A stretch of DNA of 64,000 bases, taken from contig JBEVJK010000085.1 of assembly GCA_040510195.1 (NCBI GenBank), positions 1 through 64,000 on the forward strand. The letters run 5' to 3'. Below, in pieces: positions 1-9,158 of the stretch (its first letter is position 1; every line of letters starts with the position of its first letter). A model generated the notes under the pieces. It worked only from the letters and a program-made list of their open reading frames with translations. It was not told the origin of the DNA and did not search any database. A program made the position numbers and the translations under genes. This DNA is from JBEVJK01 sp040510195. GTDB lineage: Bacteria; Pseudomonadota; Alphaproteobacteria; Rhizobiales; Rhizobiaceae.

Positions 1-819
1 CTCTACTCCTATTTCGCGCTCGTCGCGGACGATCCGTCCGTGCAGATCGTCAGCCAGGCGCAGGCCTGGTACGTCAAGGAGCTGCTGAAGGACAGCGAAT
101 GGAAGGACCTGCCGGTGCTTTCCGCCGCCGCCCCCTTCAAGTCGGGCGGGCGCGGCGGCCCGGACTATTACACGGACGTGCCGGCTGGCGACATCGCCAT
201 CAAGAACGTGGCCGACCTCTATCTCTATCCCAATACGGTCCAGGCGCTCGCCATCACCGGGGCGCAAGTCAAGGAATGGCTGGAGATGTCGGCCTGCATC
301 TTCAACCAGGTCGAGGTGGGCAAGCGGGACCAGCTGCTGATCAACCCGGATTTCCCCTCCTACAACTTCGACGTGATCGACGGCGTGACCTACCGGATCG
401 ACCTGTCCCAACCGCCGAAATACGACCCGGACGGCGCCCTGCTCGTGCAGTCGGCAATCCGCATCGTCGACCTGATGTTCGAAGGCGCGCCGGTCGACCC
501 GGCGCAGCGATTCGTCGTGGCGTCCAACAACTACCGGGCCGGCGGCGGCGGAAACTTCCCCGGGATCGATGCGTCGAAGGTCATCCTGCAGGCACCGGAC
601 ACCAACCGCGACGTGATCGTGCGCTACATCATGGAGGAAGGGACGATCAACCCGTCGGCCGACGCCAACTGGTCTTTCGTCCCGTTGGAAGGAACCAGCG
701 TCCTTTTCGACACGGGGCCGAAGGCCGAGACGTTCCTGGCCGATGTCCAGGGGTTGACGATCGAGCCGGTCGGGGAGGGTGGCGCGAATGGGTTCGCACG
801 GTACCGGATCAGCTGGTGA
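1..819 (+). CDS. cpdB: 2',3'-cyclic-nucleotide 2'-phosphodiesterase/3'-nucleotidase, C-terminal part
   Basis: This reading frame is open from the first base of the window, so the gene starts upstream and only the last 272 codons are visible. The segment is the C-terminal 5'-nucleotidase domain of the CpdB family. Diagnostic stretches are NVADLYLYPNTVQALAI, VKEWLEMSA, YNFDVIDGVTYRIDLSQP and VVASNNYRAGGGGNFPG, which follow E. coli CpdB closely. Family members are periplasmic and hydrolyse 2',3'-cyclic nucleotides and then 3'-nucleotides for phosphate and nucleoside salvage. The metallophosphatase domain that holds the two-metal site should lie upstream. The gene converges on cfa with only six bases between the two stops. 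The family call is secure; substrate range is inferred. Confidence 0.9.
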   Translation, partial: LYSYFALVADDPSVQIVSQAQAWYVKELLKDSEWKDLPVLSAAAPFKSGGRGGPDYYTDVPAGDIAIKNVADLYLYPNTVQALAITGAQVKEWLEMSACIFNQVEVGKRDQLLINPDFPSYNFDVIDGVTYRIDLSQPPKYDPDGALLVQSAIRIVDLMFEGAPVDPAQRFVVASNNYRAGGGGNFPGIDASKVILQAPDTNRDVIVRYIMEEGTINPSADANWSFVPLEGTSVLFDTGPKAETFLADVQGLTIEPVGEGGANGFARYRISW

Positions 820-825
820 GGCGTA

Positions 826-2079
826 TCATGCCTTGTAGATCACCTGGCGGACGTCGATATACTCGGCTCGGAAGCCCGCCTCGCAATAGTGGAGGTAGAA
901 CTCCCATAGCTTCTTGAACCGTTCGTCGAAGCCCAGCGGCACGATCTTCTCCCAGGACGCCCAGAAGCGGGTGCGCCACTCGGCCAGCGTGCGCGCATAG
1001 TCCTCGGCGAAGACGCGCTCGCGCAGGAAGGAGAGGCCCTGCTCGGCGCCCAACGCTTTCAGGATCGCCGGGGTCGGCAGCATGCCGCCCGGGAAGACGT
1101 AGCGCTGGATGAAATCCGGCCGCTTGCGGTAGGTCGCATAGGCGGCCTCGTTGATGGTGATGATCTGCATGCCGGCGGTGCCGCCCGCCTTCAGACATTC
1201 CTTCACCTTGCCGAAGAAAACCGGCCAGTACTTCTCGCCGACGGCCTCGAACATCTCGATCGAGGCTATCCGGTCATAGCAGCCGGTTTCCTCGCGATAG
1301 TCGCGGAGCTGGATGTCGACCTTGTCCGACAGGCCGGCGGCGGCGATGCGCGCGCTGGCAAAGTCGTGCTGCTCCCTGGAGATGGTGAGGCCGGTGACCC
1401 GGCAGCCGATCTCGCGTGCCGCAAACTCGGCGAAGCCGCCCCAGCCGCAGCCGATCTCCAGGACGCGATCGTCGGGTCCGATGGCGGCGTCGCGCGCCAA
1501 GGCGCGGTACTTGGCGCGCTGGGCGCTCTCAAGATCCTTGGCTCCCGTCGAAAACAGCGCCGAGGAGTAGGTCATCGTGGGGTCGAGCCAATGGCGATAG
1601 AACTGGTTGCCGAGATCGTAGTGGGCCGAGATGTTGCGCCGCGACCCCTTGGGCGAATTGTCGTTGAGCCAATGGCGGATGCGGTGGACGAGGGTGAGCA
1701 GCCGGCTCGCTCCGCCCGCCACCTGCTCGCCCGCCTCGACATTGACGACGAAAAGCTCCAGCAGGCTGGTGACGTCCGGGCTTTCCCAGTCGCCGTCCAT
1801 GTAAGATTCGGCGACGCCGATCGTTCCGCCGGTAAATGCGCGGCGGGGCAGGTTCCAATTTCGCAGGATCAACTCGGCGACCGGGCCGGGCGCATGACCG
1901 CCGACCCTCAGAAGGCGGCCCTCCGGCGTGCGTATCGTCAACGACCCCTTGGCGAGATGCATGGCCGTCGAGAGCACCATGCGCGCTCGACCGGGGAGGC
2001 CACGTGTGACCTGCCTGAAATTTTCAGCCGTCAGGCGCATCGCCTGAGCATTCGCGGCCCCCTCGGACCTCTCCATCAT
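826..2079 (-). CDS. cfa: cyclopropane-fatty-acyl-phospholipid synthase
   Basis: A 417-residue SAM-dependent methyltransferase of the Cfa/mycolic acid cyclopropane synthase family. It would add a methylene bridge to unsaturated acyl chains of membrane phospholipids at the inner face of the membrane. The SAM-binding glycine loop VLEIGCGWGG sits at about residues 206-215, after the family motif HYDLGNQFYRHWLDP (about 153-167), and the C-terminal catalytic core is complete. I chose the ATG at 2079 because a GAGGTGCGGA-type ribosome site lies just upstream. The frame stays open to 2232, which would add 51 residues of low-conservation leader. It converges on cpdB, and the photolyase gene lies upstream on the same strand, so the two could be co-transcribed. 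Confidence 0.88.
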   Translation of the reverse strand: MMERSEGAANAQAMRLTAENFRQVTRGLPGRARMVLSTAMHLAKGSLTIRTPEGRLLRVGGHAPGPVAELILRNWNLPRRAFTGGTIGVAESYMDGDWESPDVTSLLELFVVNVEAGEQVAGGASRLLTLVHRIRHWLNDNSPKGSRRNISAHYDLGNQFYRHWLDPTMTYSSALFSTGAKDLESAQRAKYRALARDAAIGPDDRVLEIGCGWGGFAEFAAREIGCRVTGLTISREQHDFASARIAAAGLSDKVDIQLRDYREETGCYDRIASIEMFEAVGEKYWPVFFGKVKECLKAGGTAGMQIITINEAAYATYRKRPDFIQRYVFPGGMLPTPAILKALGAEQGLSFLRERVFAEDYARTLAEWRTRFWASWEKIVPLGFDERFKKLWEFYLHYCEAGFRAEYIDVRQVIYKA

Positions 2080-2310
2080 TTCCGCACCTCGACCCTCTCC
2101 CGGCGGCCGCCGTCCCTCAGCCGCGCTATCCACCGGAATCCAGTCCTCATCTCCCGGCCCCTTCAGAGGAAGCCTCAGACCGTCCGAGTGAATTGCAGAT
2201 GCAATTTTCCACGTCATGAGGGGAATCTTCAAGAGGCACGTGGCAAGCGGGCTGGTGGGGGAGGCCTCGGGGGCCTTGTCGTCGGGCAGCGGCCGGAGCT
2301 CAGAGCCGCG

Positions 2311-3771
2311 TCAGGGGCGGTCATTCGCCGTGCTCCTGATCCCGTCGAAGGCCGAGAGCGCGCGCCGGCGCGCCGTCTGGTGATCGACGAGAGGCAGGGA
2401 ATAGGCGGCTTCGAGGTCCAGGCCCGCATCGGAAAGCGCCTTGCCGGGTGCCGCCCAAGGCTTATGGATCCATTTGTCGCCCAGCCTGGCAAGTTCTGGG
2501 ACGAAGCGCCGTACATACTCGCCACCGGGGTCGAACCGCTCACCTTGCAGGACGGGATTGAAGATGCGGAAGTAGGGCGCGGCGTCGGCGCCGGAGCCGG
2601 CGACCCATTGCCAGTTCATAGGATTGTTCGCCGGGTCGGCGTCGACCAGCGTATCCCAGAACCAGGCTTCGCCGGAGCGCCAATCGATCAGGAGATGCTT
2701 GACCAGGAACGAGGCGACGACCATGCGGACGCGGTTGTGCATGAAGCCGGTGCGCCAGAGCTCGCGCATGCCGGCGTCCACGAGAGGATAGCCGGTGCGG
2801 CCCTGCTGCCAGCGCCTGAGATCGGCTGCGCTCTGCCGCCAGGGGAACTCGTCGAAGCGGGCGTCGACATTGTCGGTGGCAAGGTGCGGATGGCTGCACA
2901 TCAAGTGATAGGCGAACTCGCGCCACGCCAACTCCTTACGGAAGGTGTCGACGCCGCGCCCGCGCCTTCTTTTCAAGGCGGTGAGCAGCTGGGCTGGCGT
3001 GATCTCGCCATGAGTAAGATGCGGCGACAACCGGGACGTGCCGAAGGATGCGGGCCGTTCGCGCTCCACCGCATAATCGGTGACCGACTCCTCCAGGAAA
3101 GCCGCAAGGCGCGTACGGGCGCCCTCTTCGCCGGGAGTCCAGCAGGCACGCAAGCCCTCGGCCCAATCCGGTCCCTCGGGCAGCAGAGCCCAATCATCCA
3201 GCCGTTCAGAAGGTGGAAGGCTTGCCGGGGCCCTGAGGGAATGAGGCGGGTCGACCGGGTCGCGAGGCTCGGTCTCGGACGACAAGGCCCGCCAGAATGG
3301 CGCAAAAACGCGATAGGCCCGTCCGGAACCGGTCCGCACTCTCGCCGGATCGTGCAGCAGGTGCCCTTCGAAGCGCTCGGTGCGGATGCCGTCGGCAAAC
3401 AGCCGGGCCGCCATGTCGGCATCGGCAACCACAGCGGCGGGCTCGAAACGGCGGTTCCAGTGGACGAGATCGGCGCCCGCCTCGCGGGCGAGCGCGGCGA
3501 CCGTTTCGCCCATAGCGCCGCGCCGCAGGATCAGCGGCGCGCCGCCCAGGCGCGCGACCGCCTTGGCCAGGGCGGCGAGAGAATGATGCAGCCACCACCG
3601 CCGGGCGGCGCCTGGCGGACGGGCGCCGCCGTCGATTTCCAGCACAAAGGCGGCAACGACCGGCTTTCCGGTTGCGGCGGCGGCGCTGAGCGCACGGTTG
3701 TCGGCCACCCGCAGATCGTGGCGGAACACCACCAGGACCGGCTTTTCGACATCGCGCTTCCGATCGGTCAT
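2311..3771 (-). CDS. phrB: deoxyribodipyrimidine photolyase
   Basis: A 486-residue cryptochrome/photolyase family protein that should repair UV-induced cyclobutane pyrimidine dimers with blue light. The N-terminal antenna domain opens with VLVVFRHDLRVADNRAL. The C-terminal FAD-binding domain has LTHGEITPAQLL, ELAWREFAYHL, GYPLVDAGMRELWRTGFMHN and NPMNWQWVAGSG, which are typical of class I CPD photolyases, including the tryptophans of the electron-transfer chain. The length is normal. The upstream gap (3772-3908) is a divergent promoter region shared with the small membrane protein gene. The neighbouring cfa gene on the same strand suggests a general stress setting, which is inference. A (6-4) or cryptochrome role is less likely from these motifs but not excluded. 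Confidence 0.9.
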   Translation of the reverse strand: MTDRKRDVEKPVLVVFRHDLRVADNRALSAAAATGKPVVAAFVLEIDGGARPPGAARRWWLHHSLAALAKAVARLGGAPLILRRGAMGETVAALAREAGADLVHWNRRFEPAAVVADADMAARLFADGIRTERFEGHLLHDPARVRTGSGRAYRVFAPFWRALSSETEPRDPVDPPHSLRAPASLPPSERLDDWALLPEGPDWAEGLRACWTPGEEGARTRLAAFLEESVTDYAVERERPASFGTSRLSPHLTHGEITPAQLLTALKRRRGRGVDTFRKELAWREFAYHLMCSHPHLATDNVDARFDEFPWRQSAADLRRWQQGRTGYPLVDAGMRELWRTGFMHNRVRMVVASFLVKHLLIDWRSGEAWFWDTLVDADPANNPMNWQWVAGSGADAAPYFRIFNPVLQGERFDPGGEYVRRFVPELARLGDKWIHKPWAAPGKALSDAGLDLEAAYSLPLVDHQTARRRALSAFDGIRSTANDRP

Positions 3772-3908
3772 GCGAGGCGCTCTCCAGCTTTCCGAGCAAA
3801 CAGTAATATTAGAAATCGCTCATGTGGATAGCCGCCAGGCTGGCGCAGCGGAACCAATCGGCCACGGCGCCGTTTGCCCACATTCATGCGACAAAAGGGA
3901 TTCGACGG

Positions 3909-4223
3909 ATGGCATCGACGCTCTCAAGGCTTCGCGACACGCTGGACGACGACCTGCAAGGGCAGATCGCTGCCCTCAGCAAGGAAGTCTCGGCGCTGCG
4001 CAAGACCATGTCCTCGCGGGGCAGCGCAGCATGGGACGATGGCTGGAACACAACTGCCGACCTTTACGAGGATCTCCGTTCGGGCCTTTCCGACGCCCTG
4101 CCGGTGATCCGCAAGCAAGCGCATCAGCTCGAGCGCACCGCGCGCGACAACCCGGTGACGACGGCGGCCCTGGTCGGTCTGGTCGTGGTCGGGCTGGCGG
4201 TTGCATTGATGGCGCGGCGCTAG
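3909..4223 (+). CDS. small ElaB/YqjD-like membrane-anchored protein (DUF883-like)
   Basis: A 104-residue protein with a long amphipathic helical region (about residues 1-80, rich in Asp, Glu, Lys and Arg with heptad-like leucines) followed by one C-terminal membrane helix, TTAALVGLVVVGLAVALMARR with its arginine end at the terminus. This layout is that of ElaB/YgaM/YqjD proteins, which are tail-anchored inner-membrane proteins, some of which bind ribosomes in stationary phase. Homology is judged from layout only. The start ATG at 3909 opens the conserved part; the frame extends back to 3822 with unconvincing sequence. It is divergent from phrB. The specific function is unknown. Confidence 0.65.
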   Translation: MASTLSRLRDTLDDDLQGQIAALSKEVSALRKTMSSRGSAAWDDGWNTTADLYEDLRSGLSDALPVIRKQAHQLERTARDNPVTTAALVGLVVVGLAVALMARR

Positions 4224-4322
4224 CCGCGGGGCGCGACGCCTCGCGGAGGCCGTCTTCTCAACTGGTCGTCCAGGCTGTAGGTAGTGCCATCGGCGACGAG
4301 GCGACCGGCAGGGGAGGCGTTG

Positions 4323-5222
4323 ATGAAGGCAAGGCTCGGGATTGCGCCGATCGCCTGGTGGAACGACGATCTTGCCGAGCTTAGCGGCGACATCTCGCTC
4401 GAGGGCTGCCTCGACGAGGCCCGGCAGGCTGGCTTCACCGGGATGGAAACAGGGCGACGGTTTCCGATGGACCCGAAGGTCCTGATACCCATCCTCGACG
4501 CGCATGGAATGCAGGTTTGCGGCGGCTGGTTCTCCGGTCGCCTGCTCCAGGGCGACATCGAGGAAGAGAAGGACCGCGTCGGCCCGCAGATGGCGCTGTT
4601 CAAGGCCGTTAACGCGCCTTGCATCGTTTATGGCGAGACCGCAGGGACGATCCAGGGGGACCGTCATGCGCCATTGGCGGGACGGCCGAGGCTCGACGAG
4701 GACCAGATCCGCGCCTATGGGCGGAAGATGACGGAATTCGGCGAGTGGTGTGCCGAACAGGGCATGCCGATCTCGTATCACCACCACATGGCGGCGCCGA
4801 TCGAGAGCGAGAGGGACGTCGATCTTCTGATGAACCATTCGGGGGAGGGGCTGCCGCTGCTCTACGATGCAGGGCACATGGCGTTTGCCGGCGGCGACGT
4901 GCTGCGGGTCATCGACAATCATCACGCCCGCATCAGCCATGTTCACACCAAGGACGTCCGCAAGGCGGTGGTCGACAGGATCGACCGCTCCCGCGAGAGC
5001 TTTCTCGACGCAGTCATCAAGGGCGCCTTCACCGTGCCCGGCGACGGCTCGCTCGACTTCGAAGCGATCGTCAAGCGCCTGGCCGGCTATGGCTATGAAG
5101 GGTGGTTCGTGGTCGAGGCCGAGCAGGATCCGGTCAAGAATCCGCCCCTCAAGATGGCCGAAATCGGCCATGCCGAGTTGCTGCGCGTGATGGACGCCGC
5201 CGGCTACGAGGTGGTGCGCTAG
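4323..5222 (+). CDS. iolE: myo-inosose-2 dehydratase-like TIM-barrel enzyme
   Basis: A 299-residue xylose-isomerase-like TIM barrel. It opens with LGIAPIAWWNDDLAEL, and further matches to IolE are GFTGMETGRRFP, CGGWFSGRLL, PCIVYGETAGTIQG, ISYHHHMAAPIES, LLYDAGHMAFAGGD and HVHTKDVR, which include the histidine, aspartate and glutamate positions that bind the metal in this superfamily. IolE dehydrates 2-keto-myo-inositol in inositol catabolism in the cytoplasm. No other iol gene (iolA, B, C, D or G of the usual type) is nearby, so inositol as the true substrate is an inference; a related keto-sugar is possible. The ATG at 4323 follows a GGGGAGG ribosome site. It faces the Gfo/Idh/MocA gene, with seven bases between the stops. 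Confidence 0.75.
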   Translation: MKARLGIAPIAWWNDDLAELSGDISLEGCLDEARQAGFTGMETGRRFPMDPKVLIPILDAHGMQVCGGWFSGRLLQGDIEEEKDRVGPQMALFKAVNAPCIVYGETAGTIQGDRHAPLAGRPRLDEDQIRAYGRKMTEFGEWCAEQGMPISYHHHMAAPIESERDVDLLMNHSGEGLPLLYDAGHMAFAGGDVLRVIDNHHARISHVHTKDVRKAVVDRIDRSRESFLDAVIKGAFTVPGDGSLDFEAIVKRLAGYGYEGWFVVEAEQDPVKNPPLKMAEIGHAELLRVMDAAGYEVVR

Positions 5223-5229
5223 CCGCCGC

Positions 5230-6186
5230 TCAGTCGTGCCTGATTGAGCCGGCGGTCAGCACCTTCAGGACCTGGATCGCTTCTTCGCCGCCCGTCAGCG
5301 GCTCCTTGCGCTCCTCCACGCATTCGATGAAGTGCTGCAGCTCGCGGGTGAGGGGCATCCCCGCCTCGACCGGGACGTAGGACGGTTCGTTTTGCGTGAA
5401 GGCCCACTGGCCGCTGTCCTGCCAGATGGCATGGCGGTAGACCGCCAGCTTGCGCTCCCACGGCTCGATATCGTCGAAGACCGCCATCGCCTTGTCGCCG
5501 ACCACCGTCAGGCGACGCTCTCGATAGGGGTTGAGGCGGGACGCGAAGAGGTGGCTCCGCAGGCCGTTCGGGAAGCGCATGTGGAGATGGGCGAAATCGC
5601 TCAGATGGTCGAGCAGGGCGGCACCTTCGCCGCGGATCTCCGAAGGCTCGGTCCCGGTGATCGCCAGGATCATCGAAATGTCGTGCGGGGCGAGGTCCCA
5701 CAGGGCGTCGTTCTCGGTGTGGAACTTGCCGAGGCCCAGCCGGTGCGAATGAATGTAGCGCACCTCGCCGAGCTCGCCGGCATCAATCAGGGCCTTGAGC
5801 GTCTCGAAGGCGGGATGAAACCGCAGCACGTGGCCGACCATGAAGATCCGACCCTCGGCGTGGGCGACCGCGACCGCCCGCTCGGCGTCGCCGACGGTGA
5901 GCGCGATCGGCTTCTCGACCAGCAGGTCCTTGCCGCTCTGGGCAGCACGGATGGCGAGCTCGGCGTGGAACTGCGGCGGCAACGCCATGACGATGGCATC
6001 GACGTCGGGTCTCAGATGCAGCTCGTCCGGATCGATCGCGAGGCATTCCTGCTCGCTGGCGAAGCCCTCTGCGCGCGCGAGATTGGCGTCCGAAACCGCA
6101 TAAAGCGCGTCGAGCGACTTGAGCGTGCGAATGTGGTTGCTGCCCCAATAGCCGCAACCGAGGACGGCGATACGCGGTTTCATCAA
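5230..6186 (-). CDS. Gfo/Idh/MocA-family oxidoreductase, UDP-GlcNAc 3-dehydrogenase-like
   Basis: A 318-residue NAD(P)-dependent sugar dehydrogenase. The Rossmann motif GCGYWGSNH lies near residue 11 and the family EKP motif (LVEKPIALT) follows the nucleotide domain. The C-terminal half holds HRLGLGKFHTENDALWDLAPHD, LNPYRERRLTVVGDKAMAVFDD and PWERKLAVYRHA in sequence. These resemble the WlbA/GnnA-type enzymes that oxidise UDP-GlcNAc or its acid at C3 for lipopolysaccharide or lipid A sugars, more than inositol dehydrogenase IolG. The gene lies tail-to-tail with the IolE-like gene, so the two are not one operon. No aminotransferase or acyltransferase partner (GnnB, WlbB, WlbC) is seen beside it. 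The subfamily is tentative. Confidence 0.75.
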   Translation of the reverse strand: MMKPRIAVLGCGYWGSNHIRTLKSLDALYAVSDANLARAEGFASEQECLAIDPDELHLRPDVDAIVMALPPQFHAELAIRAAQSGKDLLVEKPIALTVGDAERAVAVAHAEGRIFMVGHVLRFHPAFETLKALIDAGELGEVRYIHSHRLGLGKFHTENDALWDLAPHDISMILAITGTEPSEIRGEGAALLDHLSDFAHLHMRFPNGLRSHLFASRLNPYRERRLTVVGDKAMAVFDDIEPWERKLAVYRHAIWQDSGQWAFTQNEPSYVPVEAGMPLTRELQHFIECVEERKEPLTGGEEAIQVLKVLTAGSIRHD

Positions 6187-6306
6187 TCCCAGGAACGACC
6201 GAGCGAATGTGCGGACACATAGCGATCAGCCGTTCCGAACTCAACCCCGCTGCATGCAGGGGCAAAGACCGAGCGGGAAGCCCGTCCCGGCCGGGTCGTG
6301 GCGCGC

Positions 6307-6336
6307 TTGACAGGCCAGTTGCGCGACCCTTATATC
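6307..6336 (+). promoter_or_regulatory. sigma-70-type promoter for tRNA-Met
   Basis: A perfect TTGACA -35 box at 6307-6312 is followed after about 17-18 bases by TATATC/TTATAT at 6330-6336. It ends about 55 bases before the tRNA-Met gene and points towards it. The gap between the oxidoreductase start and the tRNA holds no other gene. Confidence 0.6.
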
Positions 6337-6391
6337 CGCCCGGCTTCAAGTCGAGGCCGGCACGTCGCCGAGCCGTCACGCTTGCCGCCCT

Positions 6392-6468
6392 GGCGGAGTA
6401 GCTCAGTTGGTTAGAGCAGAGGAATCATAATCCTTGTGTCGGGGGTTCGAATCCCTCCTCCGCTACCA
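6392..6468 (+). tRNA. tRNA-Met (CAT), elongator type
   Basis: A 77-base cloverleaf with encoded CCA. The acceptor arms GGCGGAG and CTCCGCT pair, the D arm has AGCTCAGTTGGTTAGAGC, the anticodon loop ATCATAA places CAT at 6426-6428, and the T arm has GGGGGTTCGAATCCCTC. The paired first base (G1-U72) and D arm fit elongator Met rather than initiator tRNA. A lysidine-modified tRNA-Ile with CAT is the alternative, less likely from overall sequence. Confidence 0.93.
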
Positions 6469-6683
6469 TCCTTTGAATTCAATGCCTTAGCGGATTTCAG
6501 AACCGCCACCACGTGGCCTCAGCTTTCGTCAGTCTCCACTGTCATCGCTAGCTTTTCGGCGTCACCGTCTCGCCCATTTCCCGAACTTCCATGCCTAGCG
6601 TCCTCCGGCCGACCCTAGGCGCGAAATTTCGTGGTCGGTGCTATAGTCATCGCCGGCGGGGTCTTTCTGCATGGGAGGGAACC

Positions 6684-6953
6684 ATGCGACGTATTCTGGC
6701 CCTATCTTTGCTGGTTGCCACGCTCTCGCTGCCTGCCTTCTCCGCCGGCACGGTCGACCCGGCCACGGTGACCTGCAAGGACTACAACACCAACACCCAT
6801 CAGGGGATGATGGACATCGGCGCGGCTATGCACAACGCTCTGACCGACGATGCCAAGCTCGGCGCGCTCGACGAGAGAGGAATGATCGCCGCGCTCGACA
6901 AAGCCTGCGAGGCGCATCCAGACGCGACGGTGATGGACGCTCTGCATTCATAG
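6684..6953 (+). CDS. small secreted HdeA/HdeB-like protein
   Basis: An 89-residue protein with a clear Sec signal peptide (RRILALSLLVATLSLPAFSA). The mature part has two cysteines (in VTCKDYNT and DKACEAHP) flanking a helical segment with DIGAAMHNALTDD, the pattern of the HdeA/HdeB superfamily of acid-activated periplasmic chaperones. The chaperone role is inferred from size, signal peptide and cysteine spacing only. The start ATG at 6684 has a GGGAGGGA ribosome site. It stands alone after tRNA-Met and converges on the ToxR-like gene. Confidence 0.7.
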   Translation: MRRILALSLLVATLSLPAFSAGTVDPATVTCKDYNTNTHQGMMDIGAAMHNALTDDAKLGALDERGMIAALDKACEAHPDATVMDALHS

Positions 6954-6998
6954 CGGAAGCGAGCGGGCTTGACTGCCTTCGTGTTGCCGGCTCAGCTC

Positions 6999-8708
6999 CT
7001 ATTCGCCCACGTCGAGGCCGGCCTTTCGCAAGGATGCGAGCGCTTTTTCGACGTCGGCGGGGCGGCCGAACCGCACCTCCAGCTCATGCCGCATCTTGTC
7101 GACCAGCTCCGGCGCGTTGCGAACGAGCCATTCCGCTTCCCGCTTCGCATCCGCCTCCAGTCCGGCTTCTGCATAGATGGCCGCTGCAGCCCAATGGAAG
7201 TTGGGGTTGTCAGGCTTGGCCGTCTTCTGAAGCCACGTCACGGCGGCGCGGTTGTCCCCAGCGATATAGCTGCAGAGCGCGAGGGCGACCTCATAGTAGG
7301 GAAGCGGTCCGGGATTGCGGGCCCGGGCGTCTTCGACGAGGGGACAGCCTTGATCCCATCGGCCCGACATGGCCAACCGGTAGCCGTATTCTCCCATGAG
7401 CTCGGTGTCGTTCGGGTTCAGCGCATAGGCCTGCGCCCCGACCTTCATCGCAGCGTCCATCTCATTGTTGAAGTAGAGGGCAAACATCAGGGCCTGCAGG
7501 CCCCGCACGTTGAAGGGATCGAGCTCTACGGCCCGTCTCGCGGCGGCCAGCGCCCGATCGATGGACGTCAGCGTTGCGTCGGTCTCGGTCGGATACCGAA
7601 ACCGATACTCGTCGACATAGGTCTGCGAGAGAAGTCCCCAGGCCGTGGCATAGGAAGGAAACCGCTCGACCGTCTCCTCGAGGCACCGCCGGACGCTCGG
7701 ATGGGTCTCGCGGTCAAGCTTCGCACGGTAAGAATAGTAGGCGAGGGTGCAGGCATAGGCGGTCCAGTCGTCGGGAGGGTTCTCGGCCTGCCTTCTCGCC
7801 TCCGCCTGGAAGATCACGCCGTAGACCTGGGCGAGGGCGGTCGCGACGTTGCTGGCAATGTCGGCTTCCGCTCGCAGTATGCCGTCGACGTCGACCGCGC
7901 CGCTATAGTTGTCGCCCCACAGCACTTCGCCGGTCTCACGGTTCAGGACACGGGCGCGGAGACGAAACGCATCCTTGGATACGTCGACATTGCCGTTCAG
8001 CACATAGCGGGGAATGCCGTCCGTCTCACGCGAAAGCGGGGCAGACTGCCCCGCCTCGATCACCTCGAGGTCGGTGAACTTGGACAGCTCGCCAAGGATC
8101 TCCTGGGTAAGGCCGGCGGCGATGACGGCGGAGCCCACACGGTCGGAGCCCTCGAAAGGCTCGACCAGGAGCTGCGGGATACCGGCCGAGGCGGCTGTGG
8201 GCCGGCTTACGACCCAAGCAGCGGCAACCGCCATCGCTGCCAGAACCACAGCGGCGGCGGCAATCGAGAAAAAACGCCGATCTCTGGACGGGCTCGCCGG
8301 AGCGACGGGCATCACCGGCGGGGCGGGATCTGGCACCCCCACCTGACGTCGCGCGAAAATGGGAACGTAGCCGCCTTTCGGGATCGAGATCACGATGGGG
8401 TCCGAGCGCCCGGCCGTCAGATAGTAGCGCTCGAGTGAACGGCGGAGATGGCTCGCCTCGATCCTGACGATCGGATCGTTCTGGGAATCGAAGGACCCGC
8501 TGCGCCCGAAGACCTCCACGGCGATGGTGTAGGCCTTGATGCGGGACGCGCGGCCGTCCAGCGTCTCGCCCACCACGTACTTCAGAAAGCTCTGCTCGCG
8601 CGGAGTCGCATCGAACTCGACGCTCGTGAGGATCCGGTCGAGTTGTGCCCTGGCCTCGTCTTGCGATGGTTCCGGCAACTCTTCCGTCGACGGTAGTCGG
8701 TCGACCAT
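6999..8708 (-). CDS. ToxR/CadC-like membrane regulator with TolB-like and TPR domains
   Basis: A 569-residue protein. Residues about 15-118 form a winged-helix-like DNA-binding domain (RILTSVEFDATPREQSFL, IRVEASHLRRSLERYY in near form, then PKGGYVPIF) of the kind found at the N terminus of rhizobial cyclase-like regulators. A single membrane helix follows (SIAAAAVVLAAMAVAAAWVV, about 149-168). The periplasmic part has a TolB-N/FlgO-like domain (PQLLVEPFEG to ALAQVYGVIF) and then TPR-like helical repeats. Members of this group are thought to sense outside the membrane and bind DNA inside. The tail is the same type as that of the cyclases at 9159 and 29391. It is divergent from the 90-residue gene at 8828, a natural candidate target. 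The ligand is unknown. Confidence 0.7.
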   Translation of the reverse strand: MVDRLPSTEELPEPSQDEARAQLDRILTSVEFDATPREQSFLKYVVGETLDGRASRIKAYTIAVEVFGRSGSFDSQNDPIVRIEASHLRRSLERYYLTAGRSDPIVISIPKGGYVPIFARRQVGVPDPAPPVMPVAPASPSRDRRFFSIAAAAVVLAAMAVAAAWVVSRPTAASAGIPQLLVEPFEGSDRVGSAVIAAGLTQEILGELSKFTDLEVIEAGQSAPLSRETDGIPRYVLNGNVDVSKDAFRLRARVLNRETGEVLWGDNYSGAVDVDGILRAEADIASNVATALAQVYGVIFQAEARRQAENPPDDWTAYACTLAYYSYRAKLDRETHPSVRRCLEETVERFPSYATAWGLLSQTYVDEYRFRYPTETDATLTSIDRALAAARRAVELDPFNVRGLQALMFALYFNNEMDAAMKVGAQAYALNPNDTELMGEYGYRLAMSGRWDQGCPLVEDARARNPGPLPYYEVALALCSYIAGDNRAAVTWLQKTAKPDNPNFHWAAAAIYAEAGLEADAKREAEWLVRNAPELVDKMRHELEVRFGRPADVEKALASLRKAGLDVGE

Positions 8709-8827
8709 TCCGTGCTCGTGTTGTGAATTTTTCCACCGATACCGTAGTACTACGTAAGTTACATCCTCCGGCTCGCGTTTCGCAATCGCAGACGCCTAAG
8801 TTTATTGTCGGAGGTGGCAACGGACCG

Positions 8828-9100
8828 ATGCAGTACGGACGTGGTCCCGGACAACGCGCCGGGTTCTTTGCAGCTCGCAACCGCTTTCCGCGGCAGGAAC
8901 TCGCCATCCGCAAGCTGATGAAGGAAAGCGAGGCGTTTCGGGAGATGTGCGAAGAGCTCGCCGAGGCGGAAGCGGCCCTGGCGAGAGTGGACCTCACGGC
9001 GCCGGCCGCTCAACGGGACGTGCGTCGTGCGCAATGGGCGGAGCTTGTCGAGGTCCTGGCCAGGGAGGTTGGCCAGACCTTGAAGCAGGCAGTTCAATAG
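8828..9100 (+). CDS. hypothetical 90-residue helical protein
   Basis: I do not recognise this protein. It is 90 residues, has no membrane segment or signal peptide, and from about residue 20 is an almost continuous charged helix (RQELAIRKLMKES, CEELAEAEAALARVD, WAELVEVLAREVGQTL), suggesting a coiled coil or small helical bundle. The ATG at 8828 has GGAGGTGG about 11 bases upstream. It is divergent from the ToxR-like regulator and ends 58 bases before the cyclase start, so it may be co-transcribed with the cyclase. A regulatory or partner role is inference. Confidence 0.55.
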   Translation: MQYGRGPGQRAGFFAARNRFPRQELAIRKLMKESEAFREMCEELAEAEAALARVDLTAPAAQRDVRRAQWAELVEVLAREVGQTLKQAVQ

Positions 9101-9158
9101 CCGATCGGGGGCTGCGGCGCGATGATTGCCGCGCCTTGGCGCGCTGCGTATAGTCTCC

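Noticed and set aside
1366..3831. A plus-strand frame of 821 residues running across the cfa and photolyase genes
   Set aside because: It is the antisense shadow of two well-conserved minus-strand genes in high-GC DNA; composition is Arg/Gly/Pro-rich and no family is recognised.
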